Origin: Isoetes taiwanensis
Lineage: Eukaryota > Streptophyta > Lycopodiopsida > Isoetales > Isoetaceae
Reading direction: 5' to 3'
Length of the DNA stretch: 64,000 nt
Assembly: GCA_021234155.1 (NCBI GenBank)
Contig: JAJEKV010000131.1
Coordinates: 376,001-440,000 of the forward strand
A program made the translations under genes and the position numbers. Under the pieces are notes generated by a model, which saw only the letters and a list, made by a program, of their open reading frames with translations, made no database searches and was not told where the DNA came from. Below, piece by piece: positions 24,111-36,561 of this stretch (its first letter is position 1; each line of letters opens with the position of its first letter).

Positions 24111-24361
24111 CCAGAAGGGAGATGGCATCCTTCTTCTGAACAACCTCTTTTGACTCCTGACCACTAATGTTGCATGTCTTCCCTTGTAGTTTAACTTACA
24201 AAAGCATAGATACTATTTGATTTTGTTTTCATTTAATCTTGTCATGATGGCACTCTATGATGGCACTCTGCTTCTATAGATGGCTTCTATATATGATAAC
24301 AGCTGAAACCAAAACCACAATCAGTTGGGCGAAACGCACTAAATTGCAAGTGCAAAGCAAT

Positions 24362-24850
24362 TTACCCTGCAGAAGAAAATGAGGAGAAAAATACTAACAG
24401 CATGTACTCTAATCCAATCATTTTCAAGGCTTGTTTTTCTGTACATGTTAAATTGGATGAAGTAATAGAATTCATCCACCAAAATGCGCCTTTGAATGGT
24501 GAAGCAAATGCAGTACTTTTATTTGAAGGAGAAGGTGCTCCAGTTTTAGGGCTCTGATTAGGAGCAACAAAACATAGACAAAAAAGAGAGCCAAGGGCTC
24601 CTGTCTTGGCCATGCCATTCACTAGTCGGGCATGAACATTATACTGCAAAAGGAGAAAGAACAAAACAACATAAGATGAGAACAACATCCCTCCCTTCAC
24701 ACAAATTGTTTTCTCGAAAAAACGCCATAGCTTCTTTGCCTTAGAAGAGTGCTATTTTTCTTCTCAAAGATCATAGCCCACGTCTTTCCAGAGTCACCCA
24801 AAATTAGGTCATCTTCACCGATTTTGCCGTTCATTGTGTTGGATCTGCAA
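24362..24850 (-). other. Coding-like minus-strand segments, unidentified
   Basis: An open segment at about 24850-24706 reads NGKIGEDDLILGDSGKTWAM, and a second at 24700-24362 contains NGMAKTGALGSLFCLCFVAP and a hydrophobic start that could mimic a signal peptide. AG-type acceptors precede both, so they could be exons of an old gene. No family is recognised. Confidence 0.25.
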
Positions 24851-25363
24851 AAATAATGATCCATCTGCGGAAAGCATAGGTATCAAAGTTCAGTCTGCAA
24901 CAAAAATGAATACGCAAGTTGAATCTGCAGAAAACATGGGTTACCAGGAAAAAGAAATAAATACCAAGATCAGTCTCTGAAAAATATCAATTCTGGTGAT
25001 CCAAGTTGCCGCTCCTGCTTGCCCTTCTCACATTGGGGGTTTTGAGGCCTCCCATCTTGCATTGGTATTTTTTCAGATTCCTAAAAGAATTGTAGCCATC
25101 GCCCTGTTTGCCCAGATAAATTTTCCACAAAGCGGGAAGGAAGCACCGTCCACCACTAATGGCCAAGGTTGCATTCAGGCTGTGCCTCTCCTACCTACGA
25201 AATCTTTGTGAAGCTTTACAAAAGACTAGAAAATAAGTATTCCAACCAATCGCCAAGCAAGTCGGTTCTCGGGGAGCATTTTGCTCGGATCTTCAAACCT
25301 CACCGATTTTACACCGCCGAGCAAACAGAGATCGGGTTTTCAGCCGCCAAGCCGAGTTTGTTC

Positions 25364-25497
25364 TAAGAGTTCAACACTCGCACACTCATAGTCATAACCC
25401 CCTTTTTTTCCGACTCACGGCCAGGTAAATCCAATACAAATCCGAGAGTTTCAACACTCTGCATACCTCATAGTCACAACCCCTTTTTTTCGCATAT
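25364..25497. repeat. Diverged direct repeat of about 50 bp
   Basis: AGTTTCAACACTC, followed by CTCATAGTCACAACCCC and a T-run, occurs at about 25360-25412 and again at 25444-25497. Flanking sequence from 24850 to 25580 has no clear gene. Confidence 0.5.
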
Positions 25498-25582
25498 ACC
25501 GCCATAGCCCATAATGAAATATGAAGGGGTGAATTAGGTGTTAGGTTAATCCAACAGCTCAGTCCACAAAAACAAATACGCC

Positions 25583-26153
25583 TCATTTACTCCCAACAAT
25601 TGGTAGCATGTAGGCTAAGGTTTTCCCCGAACCAGTTGTGTGACACACCGACAACATTCTCCCCATCTAAGACAAATGGAATTGCCAAGCTTTGAACTTC
25701 AGAGGGCACGATATTTTTAGCTCTTCTACTGCAAGGATCAATTCATCGCTCAATCCAAGCTCTCAAAATTAGTAGCCATTGTAATAACAACCGCAACCTC
25801 GTTTCCATCCTTCTTTATAATGCATACAATTCCTTCTTGGTCTTAGGTTTTAGAGAGCATCCTTCAAATCCTCGCTCCTCGGCTTGTCCAAAGAAATTGC
25901 TTACAACAAGGCCATCTTCCGATGCAACAAATGATGTGGGAAAGTATTGACCGCATTTGAGATGGAAGCCATTATTTGAAGGTAACGATATGTTGGTCTT
26001 GAGCATTTTGAAGCGAAGGGGATGCAACGACGCCGGAATAGAGCGGCATCCTAAGGCAACAGCTATGGCTTGCAATCTTCTAGCTATCCAAGAGGCCGTG
26101 CAATCTTCTAGCCGCCATAGCCCGTGCAATCTTCTAGCAGCCATAGCCGCCAT
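25583..26153 (-). pseudogene. DEAD-box RNA helicase pseudogene (RH39/RH22-like N-terminus)
   Basis: The minus strand encodes the start of a DEAD-box ATP-dependent RNA helicase, in pieces across several frames. The order is an Arg/Ala/Ser-rich leader that could be an organelle transit peptide (26153-25815), then DGNEVAVVITMATNFESL, a Q-motif region (SDELILAVEELKISCP, then EVQSLAIPFVLDGENVVGVS), and motif I as GSGKTLAYMLPIV with the ATP-binding Gly-Lys-Thr intact. The frame then stops at 25583. The DEAD and SAT motifs and the second RecA domain are missing. Several indels and the truncation make it non-functional. Plant RH39 and RH22 are plastid rRNA helicases with a similar Q-motif region, but the exact subfamily is uncertain. 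Confidence 0.7.
26090..26152. repeat. Short repeat CAATCTTCTAGC
   Basis: The 12-bp unit occurs three times here (about 26101, 26126 and beyond), with one more upstream at about 26073, inside the leader of the helicase pseudogene. The sequence from 26160 to 27040 shows no gene. Confidence 0.4.
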
Positions 26154-27041
26154 AAATGCGCAATAAATTTCTCATTCTTTTCTTAACATTTTGTTTGCAC
26201 ATACGTGTCACCACGACGATGCTTCAAATAAATAGCATCAAACAAATATTTATCAAACAGAAATTGACACTGCTTTATATATGAGTGATAAAGAAGAACC
26301 ACTCTGTTGTGTGCTTGGGCAAATATACATATGCAACGAGGTTTTTGGATGTTGATCTATTGTGTTGAACTTGCCTAGTGCCCTTGATTTTTTAATTGGG
26401 TGAGGAAACCATCTTCAAGGTAGACTTGGCCTCCACCTTCACGCTAAAATTGTTTGTGTTTGGTAGCAACCACTTATCTATTATGTTCTGATCAGGTTGA
26501 ATATCTGCCAAGATTACTTGAACTGCACAAACTTGCCATGAAAACTCTCGTCTGGCTTTTCTTGCATAAGAATGCATTTCTTATGACAAAAGAACTTGAT
26601 GTTCCCCTCTTGTCCTTCCCATCACTGACGCATTTTTGAATATTCAGGCACTTTGCTGTTGTTATCCAAATTCTCCTCTGGTCTGCCACATTAGAAACTT
26701 ATTTTACTGCTCTAAAATAATCCTTGTGTAATGAAATATTTGTTGCATGTCAATCTTTTCCTCATATGTGAGCAAACAGATTACATTGAGATGCCAAAGC
26801 CTGTTGCAAAAATTCAGTTCAGCCAAATTACTACATGCAGAATAAGCAAATCAACTTGATCCTGCAAAAATATAGCATGAAGGATCTGTTGTGTGAGCCT
26901 GCAAAATGTTTCTAAAAGTCATGACGATTCTGAATATGCTCTTCAACTGGCATAGTTACACAAGCTATTGCTCTACGTTGATTTATCAAGAGTTCAGGAT
27001 TCATCCTCCCGGATTATTAAAGACCAACTAGTTGGAACCTT

Positions 27042-27211
27042 TCCAATTGTTGTAATACCCATTGTGAAATCCATCTAACCTACAAGAAAGATTCCTAAAG
27101 CAACTTAAATTCTTAGTGGAGAAGCCTCCAATTGTTGTAATACCCATTGTGAAATCCATCTAACCTACAAGAAAGATTCCTAAAGCAACTTAAATTCTTA
27201 GTGGAGAAGCC
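27042..27211. repeat. Tandem duplication, 85-bp unit
   Basis: Two almost identical 85-bp copies start at 27042 and 27127, each beginning TCCAATTGTTGTAATACCC. The near-identity indicates a recent duplication. Confidence 0.9.
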
Positions 27212-27351
27212 CTAGAGTCTGATAATCCTGAGTTGTCACTCAATTTGTACTCCAAAAATCTAATACTTATCAAGAACATTCAATAATGCTCAACTGAGAA
27301 TAACCTGCACCTATGCAAATCAGGAAGAAATGTACCCATAAATTACCTTAA

Positions 27352-27530
27352 AATCAAGCTATCCTCTCCTGAAACCATGGAATGCACCAAAATTAATCTC
27401 CTTGACTCCTGTAAATTCACTCAAAATAGGATCTCCTGAAAAATCAACCTATCCTCTCCTGAAACCATGGAATGCGCCAAAATTAATCTCCTGTGACTCC
27501 TGTAAATTCACTCAAATTAGGATCTCCGGC
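27352..27530. repeat. Tandem duplication, 90-bp unit
   Basis: Two copies start at about 27352 and 27442, sharing CTCTCCTGAAACCATGGAAT with only a few differences. It is the second such duplication within 400 bp. The sequence from 27530 to 28096 is otherwise non-coding, probably downstream of MAG2. Confidence 0.85.
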
Positions 27531-28096
27531 GACTTTTCATTGTATGAACAGCATTTATACTAGCATGTTGAAGACGTAGACATAATAATCTTTACTAGGA
27601 AGATCTGAATAATGCATGTAGATGGCTAAAGATGGCCTATTATTTCTTAGTTCTTATCTATACAACCCAAGTTAAGTATGCCACAGTGATTATGGCTTGA
27701 CATGTCAGCATTGGTTTACACAATCACCAGTGTGCAAGAATATAGAAATTGACTACTTCCACCTAGCATTCACCTCCTTTCTACAGCCAATGGCCAAAGA
27801 TGAACTCAAGCATGACTGAGGAGTACAATGAAATGCCTTTCAAGTAGCACACTCATTTTTGTCTAATAGGCAGCCATACTATTAATACCCAGTATCAGAT
27901 AAATTGGATGCGTATGCCTGGAAGCAAGTTCAAAAAATGATGCTGTTGAAGAAATTGAATAGCTGCTCTGTTTAACCATGAAAATGGAAATGAACTGCAA
28001 AGGGGGCCCAAGTACACCTCACATCCTGTCTATCCACATGTTTATTACATTCGGCAGTTCTTTTACATCAAGAGACTTACTGGAAAATAAAATTCT

Positions 28097-30813
28097 TCAA
28101 CTTCTACTTGAAATTATCTTTTCCGCCATTAATGGAGTTATTTTCCGTATCCCATGCTTGCGAAGGCTGTCTAAAGCAATTTTGTTCACCTCAGAACCAC
28201 TCTTATCTTTTTGTTTGTAAGACAGATCCACCATCAAATCTAATGCTTCATCATTAGACATGGTTAAGAGCTTCACTGCATCATTCAAGCCCGTGAAAAA
28301 GCTCTCGGGTCTAACACAAAATGGCTTAAATATAGAAAACAAAGAATAAACATCAGCAACAAATTGGCGTTTCCCTGTTGGTGAAAATTTAGCTCCACTC
28401 AAGACCAACCCATGTAGCAATGACTGGTCTAGCCCAGTGGCAAGCTTCCGCCAAAATTCAGCAAAGTTAGCTTCATCTAAAATTCTTTCCAGGTTCCTTA
28501 GTTGGTTTTGCAGTACAGCCAAGGCCTCAATAACGGCTAAAGATGGTTCAATAACTGTGGGAGTGTCTTTACTTTCCTTGTTGCTGACACCCTTCGTACG
28601 CAAAACTTCAGAAAGAGTTCCCTCGTCTGACCATTGCTTTTTATTTCGAATGTAGTCACGTGTGCGTACATCAAATCCCCTTGAAACGACAGTTACAAGC
28701 TTGGTAATCCAATCCCCTTGAAATTGTTTAAATCGTTCTAACTCCTCGTCAAAAATTGATCCATCTAAACCCTCAGCTTTTTTGCCACTGTCCTCCTGTA
28801 CAGATGTCATTTGACCACCAAGTTGATTACTTTTTCTTGATTCTAAAAGCTTGAGTTCAATAAAGAAAATATCTTCTGCCCATTCCTGCAAGGTGCATTG
28901 GCAATAGTGTGCAGCATTGATGCAAACAGCAACGTTTCCCATGGAACCTTCATCAGCAAGTGCTGTTGAAGCTTCTGATTCATGACAACGACGTAGTAAC
29001 TCTTCTCGGTATACTTGGAAAATAGGAAAGACTGCATCTTTGATAAACGCTATTATTTTTAATCCATCACGTAGGTTCCGGCACCGATCAATCAAACCCC
29101 ATGCTGCTGCCATTACTGAAATTGCTGCCAATGGAGCACGAAACTCCCCAGTGCTTCCAAGAAAAACTGAAGTCTCTTCTTCTTGTCTCACATCTGCTAA
29201 GTTAAAAATGGACCATGCTTTTTCACCACCAAACCCTGATTTAAGCCTCTCAGAGGCTTCCTCATACTCAAACCTTGACCAAAGTTCTAGCCAATCAACT
29301 CGATCTGCAAAGACAGAAATGCATGGTTCCTTAATTAAAAGACCAGAATATCTGCTATGTAACTTTTTATCAAAAAGAATGGTCTGATCAACTGTATGTA
29401 GCCACAATGTTTTAACCTTCTTAGGTGTAAATGTTTCCTCATCCAAGTCTTTCAACAATTGAGGCAAAACAAAGGATCGAATGTGGTTGGAAACCATGGC
29501 AGCAACATCTGAGATCCATTCTTCTCTTGCATTGTAACCAACACAACCAGATTCGTCTAGCATGGGTTGGAGAAGAGTATCTACCACATCAATATGTTCT
29601 AGTGAAATCTGATACGCCAATGCAAACACCAATTCTGGCCTTTCTAACCATTTTCTAAAGTGCTTACTTGCTTTTGATGCAATAGGTGCTATTAATTCTT
29701 CAATAGTCCATAATGGCTCATTCTTTATGTCTTCAGAAGTTTTGAGCACACCATGTTGACGTTTTCTGCGGCGAGCCTGCAACACTTGCAAGCTTGAAAG
29801 TGAAGTAAAGCTAACCTTGTAATCTTCTTTCATTTTCCCATGCATCTCAAATAGAGGATTTGAGCCTACCCCATCAGCATCTGGTTTCGTTTTATCTGCA
29901 AGTGTGGAAGAAAGGGGTGGTGGCCAACCAATAGCGGATAGAAGATTACGGTGATCTGCAATAGCAATGGGTCTGAGTGCTGCTGCAGCGCGATCCACTC
30001 GAGTATCAACAGAAAATATAAGACGCTCCCATTGCGGATGAGATTTAGCAATATTTGCCACTGACTCTTCTATTTCCCTGAAGATCTTCACTGCCGATGT
30101 CAACTTACTTAAAGACCCTGTACCCTGTACCATGCAAACCAGACCCGTAAACAAGAGTTTTCGATTGCATGTTGTTTGGTTGTATCACGTTCATAGTTAC
30201 AAGACATTACTATAGCCTGTCCACCATATGAAAGATCCTATTGAAGGCTAGAATTCCGTGAAAACATGCAAGAATGCATCGTACATCAGTGAATGTCTAA
30301 GCAAAATGTATGATCTCTGTAACTAACCGAGACAGAAGAGGAGAATTTTCGACCAGCTTGGATGGCAGCAACCGTAGATACTGCTTCCTCCAATTCGCCA
30401 AGCAATCGCTCAAGCTTCAAAGCAGCATCTGCATAAGTCCGAAGTTGTTCCACTCTAGCCACCTCCGCAGCAAGTGTTGATAGATCCTTAATCAAATCCT
30501 CTCTCAGGTTTCTATCACTCAAAGAACCTCCTATTTGCCGCCCAGAGCTTTCGATCCTTTGAGAAATCTCATCTAAAGCCCCAGTAACTTGTTTTAGGTC
30601 CCCAAATCCAGTTCCAGCAGCCTGTGCAGCCTCTTTTTGTACCCTTTCAAGCTCTGATTTCAAGTGCAGACACTCTGATTTAAGAGATGCCTCCACTTCC
30701 TTTACCCTAGCTATGTCGCCCACATCCTTAAACCGGTCGTTAAGAAAGCTTCGAGTTGATTGTGATATCGCCCACGTCGGAATTAGGATGGAACTTCCTT
30801 CCTCCATCGCCAT
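28097..30813 (-). CDS. MAG2: RINT1/TIP20-family tethering protein (MAG2-like)
   Basis: RINT1/MAG2 proteins belong to the Dsl1/NRZ complex that tethers Golgi-derived vesicles at the ER; in Arabidopsis MAG2 is needed for storage-protein exit from the ER. Exon 1 (30813-30328) encodes 162 residues with a coiled coil (VKEVEASLKSECLHLKSELE). Its donor is GTTAGT. A 203-bp intron follows, and exon 2 (30124-28097) begins after TACAG at GTGSLSKLTS. The joined protein is about 837 residues in one frame, close to the usual 790-800. Exon 2 holds the RINT-1/TIP-1 domain (LVFALAYQISLEHIDVVD; AAAWGLIDRCRNLRDGL; PESFFTGLNDAVKLL). It faces ARP6 head to head. There is no sign of decay. A MAG2-like paralogue is an alternative name. 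Confidence 0.93.
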
Positions 30814-30889
30814 AGTTGTGTAGTTCCCACTAAAGACTCGTTAAATAGAGGTGATATAAGGTCCCGGTATCAACCCAACACCAGCCCAT
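30814..30889. promoter_or_regulatory. 76-bp divergent intergenic region between MAG2 and ARP6
   Basis: The start codons of MAG2 (minus) and ARP6 (plus) are only 76 bp apart, so the two 5'UTRs must be very short or overlap and the promoter is shared. No TATA box is evident. Confidence 0.7.
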
Positions 30890-32974
30890 ATGGCGAAAGG
30901 TAGCGGAGATGGAGCTCCGGCTTCTGTCCTCCGCGAGAATAGAAAGGTGGTGGTATTGGATAATGGAGGGGGATTCTGCAAGGCCGGATTTGCTGGAGAA
31001 TCAGAAGAACCAAGCGCCATAGTCCCGAACTGTCAAGCTCGCCCTCGCCATAGCAAAAAATGGCTCACAGGTGATCAAATTCAAGAATGCGATGATGTTC
31101 AAGGTATAGCACTCCGGCGCCCATTTGACAGAGGTTATTTGATAAATGCTGATATTGAGAAAGAAATATGGGATAGAATTTTTAAGGTGCTGCTTAAGGT
31201 GAAGCCTTCTGAATGTGGACTAATGCTTGTGGAGCCTTTGTTGAATCTCCCTTCTATTCAAAGGAACACAGATGAACTTGTTTTTGAGGAGTTTGGTTTC
31301 CAGTCTTTATTTATAGCTGATGCTCCATCAATGGTTCACATTTATGAAGCTCAGAGGGCACCACGAACTAGTTTATTGGCTAGAGCTGATTGTAGTCTTG
31401 TAGTTGATTCTGGGTTCTCATTTACCCATGCAGCACCTGTGTTTCAGAAGTTTGTCGTAAATTATGCTGTTAAGAGGATTAATCTTGGAGGGAAGGCACT
31501 GACAAACTATTTGAAGGAGCTAGTATCTTATCGAGCTTGGAATATGATGGATGAAACATATGTAATGGAGGATGTAAAGGAGAAGCTATGTTTTTGCTCA
31601 ACAAATGTCCTCCAGGATCTTAACGTTGCAAGGTGGTGTTCTCACTGTGTATGATTAGTTAAAACTTGTTCTCAATCCTGACAGGATCTAACACTTTCTA
31701 CAGATGCTAGATTCTCACCTTATTCTTTGATGCAATTACAGGGATCGTGGGGAAGGTAATTACATCAGGTCTCAATATGTCCTGCCAGATGGAGTGAAAC
31801 ACAAAAGGGGATTTGTTAAAGATCAAAGAGCTGCTGATGCGTATTATTTGAAAAAGCAAAAGGCTCTTGAAAATGAGGAAGATGTGACTGAAAGTTTTCA
31901 ATCTGAAAATGCGCGTGCCAAAGAAATGGAAGTACCTGCTGGAACAACCGAAAATAAAAAAAATGTGGTCATCATTGATGAGCAGGTGCATTACTTACAT
32001 GGATGTGTTAGAATGGTGTTGACATGTAGGGCAGTTATTAAAGTGTTGTATCAGCATTGAAGCTTAAACCATTATTAATGAAGGTGATGATACTCGGTGG
32101 TTCCTGAAATCTCTCTGTAGGAGCTTACATTGACAAATGAGCGGTTCATGGTGCCTGAGATGTTATTTCAACCTGCAGACTTAGGTATTCAGTCAAAAAA
32201 AAGACATTCATATATGTTTGGATGGCCCCAATAACTAAGCTCATTTGTGCAGGCATGGAAGAGGCCGGCTTAGCTGAGTGTATTGTTCGAGCTATTAGTA
32301 ACTGCCATCCTGATCTACATCCTCTTTTGTATTCAAGGTAGTGGATATTTTTATTAATTGCGTGACAATTTAATTTGAGGCAAATGATCATGCTTAGACT
32401 GAAGCTGGTTTCATAGATGATATGCAATATCTAATGCAGCTCCTTTGTAAAAAGGATGTACTTTTTCTATGAAAATCATATAGCTTGGGGAAACAAAAGC
32501 AAAGATAATTAAGAAAGTGCTGAGAGGAAATGACACAATACTTCCTGTGGGCTATTCTCATGTATCTCTTGGTTTTTTTTTAACAGTATAGTTTTGACTG
32601 GCGGAAATACCTTGTTCCCATACTTCAAGGAGAAGCTGTAAGCTCCTTTCTCAGCTTTTGTCTGCTTCCACCCTGGGTTGGTTATTTTTCACCTGTTTCT
32701 TCCACGTCCATTCAGGGAGCTGGAACTTCGACCTCTTGTCCCAGATGAGTATGACATTACCATACAAAGGACAGACAGGTGACACTTTTTTACTGGCCAT
32801 ACTAGGTAATTTGGCACTGCTAATTTATTCTGTTGTTGCAACAGTCCTGTCACAGCTGCATGGAAAGGTGCATCTTTATTTGCAGCAGGTCCGGATTATG
32901 ATAATTGTGCTGTATTGAAGAAAGAATATGAGGAACAGGGCTCGTATCGTTGCAGGCGTAGATTCATGCATTAG
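30890..32974 (+). CDS. ARP6: Actin-related protein 6 (SWR1/SRCAP complex subunit)
   Basis: ARP6 is a nuclear actin-related protein in the SWR1 complex, which exchanges H2A for H2A.Z. Seven exons give one frame of 459 residues: 30890-31632, 31742-31985, 32121-32184, 32253-32337, 32587-32637, 32716-32778 and 32845-32974. All junctions are GT-AG and in phase. Motifs include VVVLDNGGGFCKAGFAGE (actin phosphate 1), SLVVDSGFSFTHAAPVF (phosphate 2), NLGGKALTNYLKELVSYR, IVLTGGNTLFPYF and the C-terminal CRRRF. Arabidopsis ARP6 has 421 residues; the extra length is mostly a Glu-rich insertion in exon 2 (LENEEDVTESFQSENARAKE). The gene appears intact and probably essential for gene regulation such as flowering or thermal response in relatives. 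Confidence 0.96.
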
Positions 32975-33479
32975 AAGAATTGTTAGTTCCGCTGTTTTGG
33001 AACAATGTGTAGAGTTCTTTGCGACTTCACGATCAACTAACAGGGTGTGTTCTTTTTATAAGGCCAATTTCAGAGCTTGACATGGTCAACTAACAAAGTC
33101 TATTCTTTTTCCTGGTGCTCCCAATCACCCCCTGCGGCGGCTGCTGTATTTTGAGAAATGTTCAACTAAGCTAATGTGTAAAAGTTTGTTTAGATGTGGT
33201 GCCAACTGCCAAGAGCATTCTGTAACTAATGTATAATGATTTTGAACTGTGGACTAGTAGTGTTGAATTTGAAGCCATAAAGCTTGTAAGAAGAACAAAT
33301 TTTATAAAGGATTAAAGCATCTCAAATGACTCTACACAACGGAAAAGGTGCTCGCATCCCCTGGAAAATCCCCCATTGAGGAATCATGGGACTCGAGATC
33401 AATGGGTTATTTTCTTTGCAACGGGGAATTCTTGAACAAAATGAGAAATTCTTGAACAAAAAGGATATATTTTAATGGG

Positions 33480-34215
33480 AGAATTAGTACAAATAAGGGA
33501 TTGCAAATGCACACCAGGGTATTTTCAAGAAAAGGGGATTGGGTCAAAAGGGAATTTGCAACTGGATTGCGGTATTTTCAGGAAAAGGGTGCTAGTTCAA
33601 AAAGGGAATTTGCAAATGGATTGGGGTATTTTCAAGAAAAGGAAGGAAGGAAGGAAGAAATTTTTAACGTCCACGGAACCCAATCGGGTTATGGGACTAG
33701 AACAAACAAAGGGGGCATAAGCCGTAACAGAACAGAGGGCCGAAGCCCAAAAAACAGAACATGGGGTCTAAGCCCCGTTACAACACACAATACAGGGCAT
33801 GAGCCCTAGCAAACAAAAACAATAGAAATGAAACCAGAGCGAAACAAAAAAATACATGGCTATACAGTAACTGCCCATGGATCGGATGGCCACTGATCTC
33901 GAATGATAGCTTGACCTGCCCTATAAACGACCCACTTCCGTTGTAGGCGAGCCTCTCGCACACGACACAATTCTTCTTTCCGTCTACAGAGCTGTGCTGG
34001 GGTCAAGGGGACTGGTACAAAACAAAATTTGTGAATGGATTGAGGAACTCTTAAAATAAAAAGGGATTGAGTAAAAGACAAGATAAGGTATGTTTAACGT
34101 CCACGGAAACCCGAGGGTTATGGGACAAGAACAGGGGACCAGAACAGAAAGAGAGGGCATGAGCCCCAACAGAACAGAGAGCCTAAGCCCAACAAAAGAG
34201 AACATGGGGAACTAC
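33480..34215. repeat. Cluster of short direct repeats
   Basis: A unit of about 70 bp (GGGAATTTGCAA, then GGTATTTTCAAGAAAAGG) recurs about three times at 33480-33645. A second unit of about 110 bp starts TAACGTCCACGGAA and contains GGGTTATGGGAC and AACAGAACAGAG; it occurs at about 33666 and 34096. The plus-strand open frames here are simply translated repeat. The preceding 500 bp from 32975 show only the ARP6 3' flank. Confidence 0.7.
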
Positions 34216-34349
34216 AAAAAACATAGAGGATTGCAATAAATACCAAGGTATTTCCAAAAAGGGTAATATCAAGAAAAAGGTTATTTTTCATTAAAAGTAA
34301 ATTTATGATTGTATACTAGCTAAATATTCACTCAAAAGTCAATATGTTA

Positions 34350-34600
34350 TTGTGCTACATATTCTAAACAAGGAGCACCTGAACTACCTCAGTCATCGGA
34401 TCTGTCCATCGTATGGCCCAGATTGTATGTTGGAGCCTCTGGGCTATATATTCTAAACGAGGTGCACCCTGAACTCAGTCGTCGGATATGGCCCTGATTG
34501 TATGTTGGAGCCTCTGGGTGTCTCCTGTTTCGGTTATGGTCATTTATGATTGGGGGTGCCTATGATTTTGAAACATGGAACACAGGTTCGCCTAAGGTTT
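34350..34600. repeat. Dispersed repeat, two head-to-tail partial copies
   Basis: The sequence around 34360-34435 (TATTCTAAAC, CATCGGATCTGTCCATC, GGCCCAGATTGTATGTT) is repeated at 34447-34515 and again at 51955-52095, just left of the second LTR element. The shared flank includes GATTTTGAAA. No coding capacity is seen. The sequence from 34600 to 35970 has no gene that I can support. Confidence 0.65.
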
Positions 34601-35977
34601 TAGAATATAAAATACCGGGACTGCTCTCTATATGGGTTCGTTTAAGGTTTCAGATTTTGAGATATGGAGACTCGAACCTCTACCAAAATAATTCAATATC
34701 CTAATAAGAACGCTTTAACCAATGCTACCAACAAACTAACGTGCTTATTTTTTCTATTGAATCTATGGTTTTTTTTTTTTTTTCATTCAATAATAATGGT
34801 CTATGGTCTCAGGGATGGTGATTTATGCATCCATATCAAATCCCTCTGGAACCCCCTGTTATTGTGCTACATATTCAAAATACTCTCTACTTCAAATGGT
34901 CAAAAGTAAGTGATTGGATCATAAAGTCAGAACCTTACCTTCATGATGTGGAATAGAAATGAATTTTTGGACTAAACAACTGATAAACAGGTTACATCTA
35001 AAGAAAGAACACATGCCTGCGCCACAAAACGACGCGGCCAAACTTTTGTGCATCAAACGAATATGCCAAATCTGATCTGCCATTTTGTTGCACAAAGTCT
35101 TTGAAGTAGTGATTCAACCTTTCAATGCAATCATAAGGCAACGGCCTAAACAACTCCAATGCTATCTTTTATGTTGTATGGAACTATACTTATGTGCCCT
35201 ATGCTTATGTGCCCTAAGTTATATGCATCATTTTGTTGTTTTGTTCTTTTTCCCCTTTGAGTGTTTTACCATAAAAAGTACTATTTATCTATGCATCTTT
35301 AATTTTTTTTTTCCAGGCCATTAGATTAGTACTTCAAATAATAGCTTATACGCAAATCCCACTAAGGTCGTGTTGGTCAAGAAGCTATATTAGGGCGCAT
35401 TATCGTTTAGGGTGCTTCTAGATTTTTTTAGGGCCATTGGATAGTGGCATATCCCTTAGAATATTTCCTCTAGAGGCCTGTGGGCCATCCGTTTGAAATC
35501 AAGATAGGGTCAAACAGCCTTATTTTGATCCGTCAGGTCAATAGAGAGAAAAAAAAACCATTTCAATTATTGTCAACGAAATAGAAAAACCAAAACCAAG
35601 TTCACAGGAATTGAACCTCTTTGTTTCACCAAAAGTTTGTTTTTCATTTGAAATCTTCCCATTGCAGTATGAAAGGCTTTATCAAGTGGCCGCAAGCCCC
35701 CCCAACTGCCTCCGAACTTTCCTTTCCTTTCCTTTGCAAGTCCAGCTGTGTTTCCTTTGCAAGAGAACAGAATAAAAAATGGACAGAACAAGCAAGCAAC
35801 AGAAGGAAAATGGGACCGCCATAGTCGTTATAGTTCTAACATCAGTGCCATAGTTCCAACAGAGGCGCCATAGTCGCTATAGTTTCAACAGACACGCCAT
35901 GCTGCATCTGGATGCTTTGAAGATCCTACACGTAAACTATGCCCTAAACCTTCGAGCTAAAACATGATACAGTATAT

Positions 35978-36015
35978 GGAAATGGAAATGGAAATGGAAA
36001 TGAAAATGGAAATGG
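35978..36015. repeat. GGAAAT hexanucleotide microsatellite
   Basis: About six GGAAAT units occur, one with a G-to-A change. It is simple repeat in AT-rich non-coding sequence. Confidence 0.85.
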
Positions 36016-36561
36016 GCTCGATCAAGGAGATCGGATGATACCGAATCAGGGAGTCACGTAGCTCGATCTATGGTCACCTAAAGTGGAGAGAACATCTGAG
36101 TTGTATAAAGAAAGGCAAAATCTGGACCATCTATCTAAAAATGCAGTAATCCTAGTTGCAGCCATTTCTTCGTAACGGAGAGTGAAGGCTTTGATAGCTA
36201 GACTTCTAGTTTCGACAGTCTAGGCCATGGTTATCATCATCCAATACCTTAAGTTTTGGCAAGTATGAATCCAAGTTCCGAAGTTCCATTAAGCTTATTG
36301 TGATACTTAGCCATTTCATCCAATCTTGCGAATAAGCAATAACAATGTTATAGCGGCATGCGAGTATTAGTTTAGAAGTGAGTGCAGATGCAATATGAGA
36401 ATGATTCTGGAGAACATTGCAGTCCACTGCCCCTGCAACTTGTACAATCCTGTCAATGCCCCTACCATTTGACACATATCCCTTCCTATCTAAACATGAC
36501 ATCATGAGATGTGTAAGCATGACATGGGCATGATTCACTCATTAACCATGTACAGAAAATC

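Noticed and set aside
30125-30154. Separate start codon for MAG2 exon 2
   Set aside because: The upstream 30 bases are intron sequence ending in TACAG; exon 1 joins in phase and restores the normal family length.
33475-33809. Plus-strand frames of 80-100 residues
   Set aside because: They translate short tandem repeats and have no family match.
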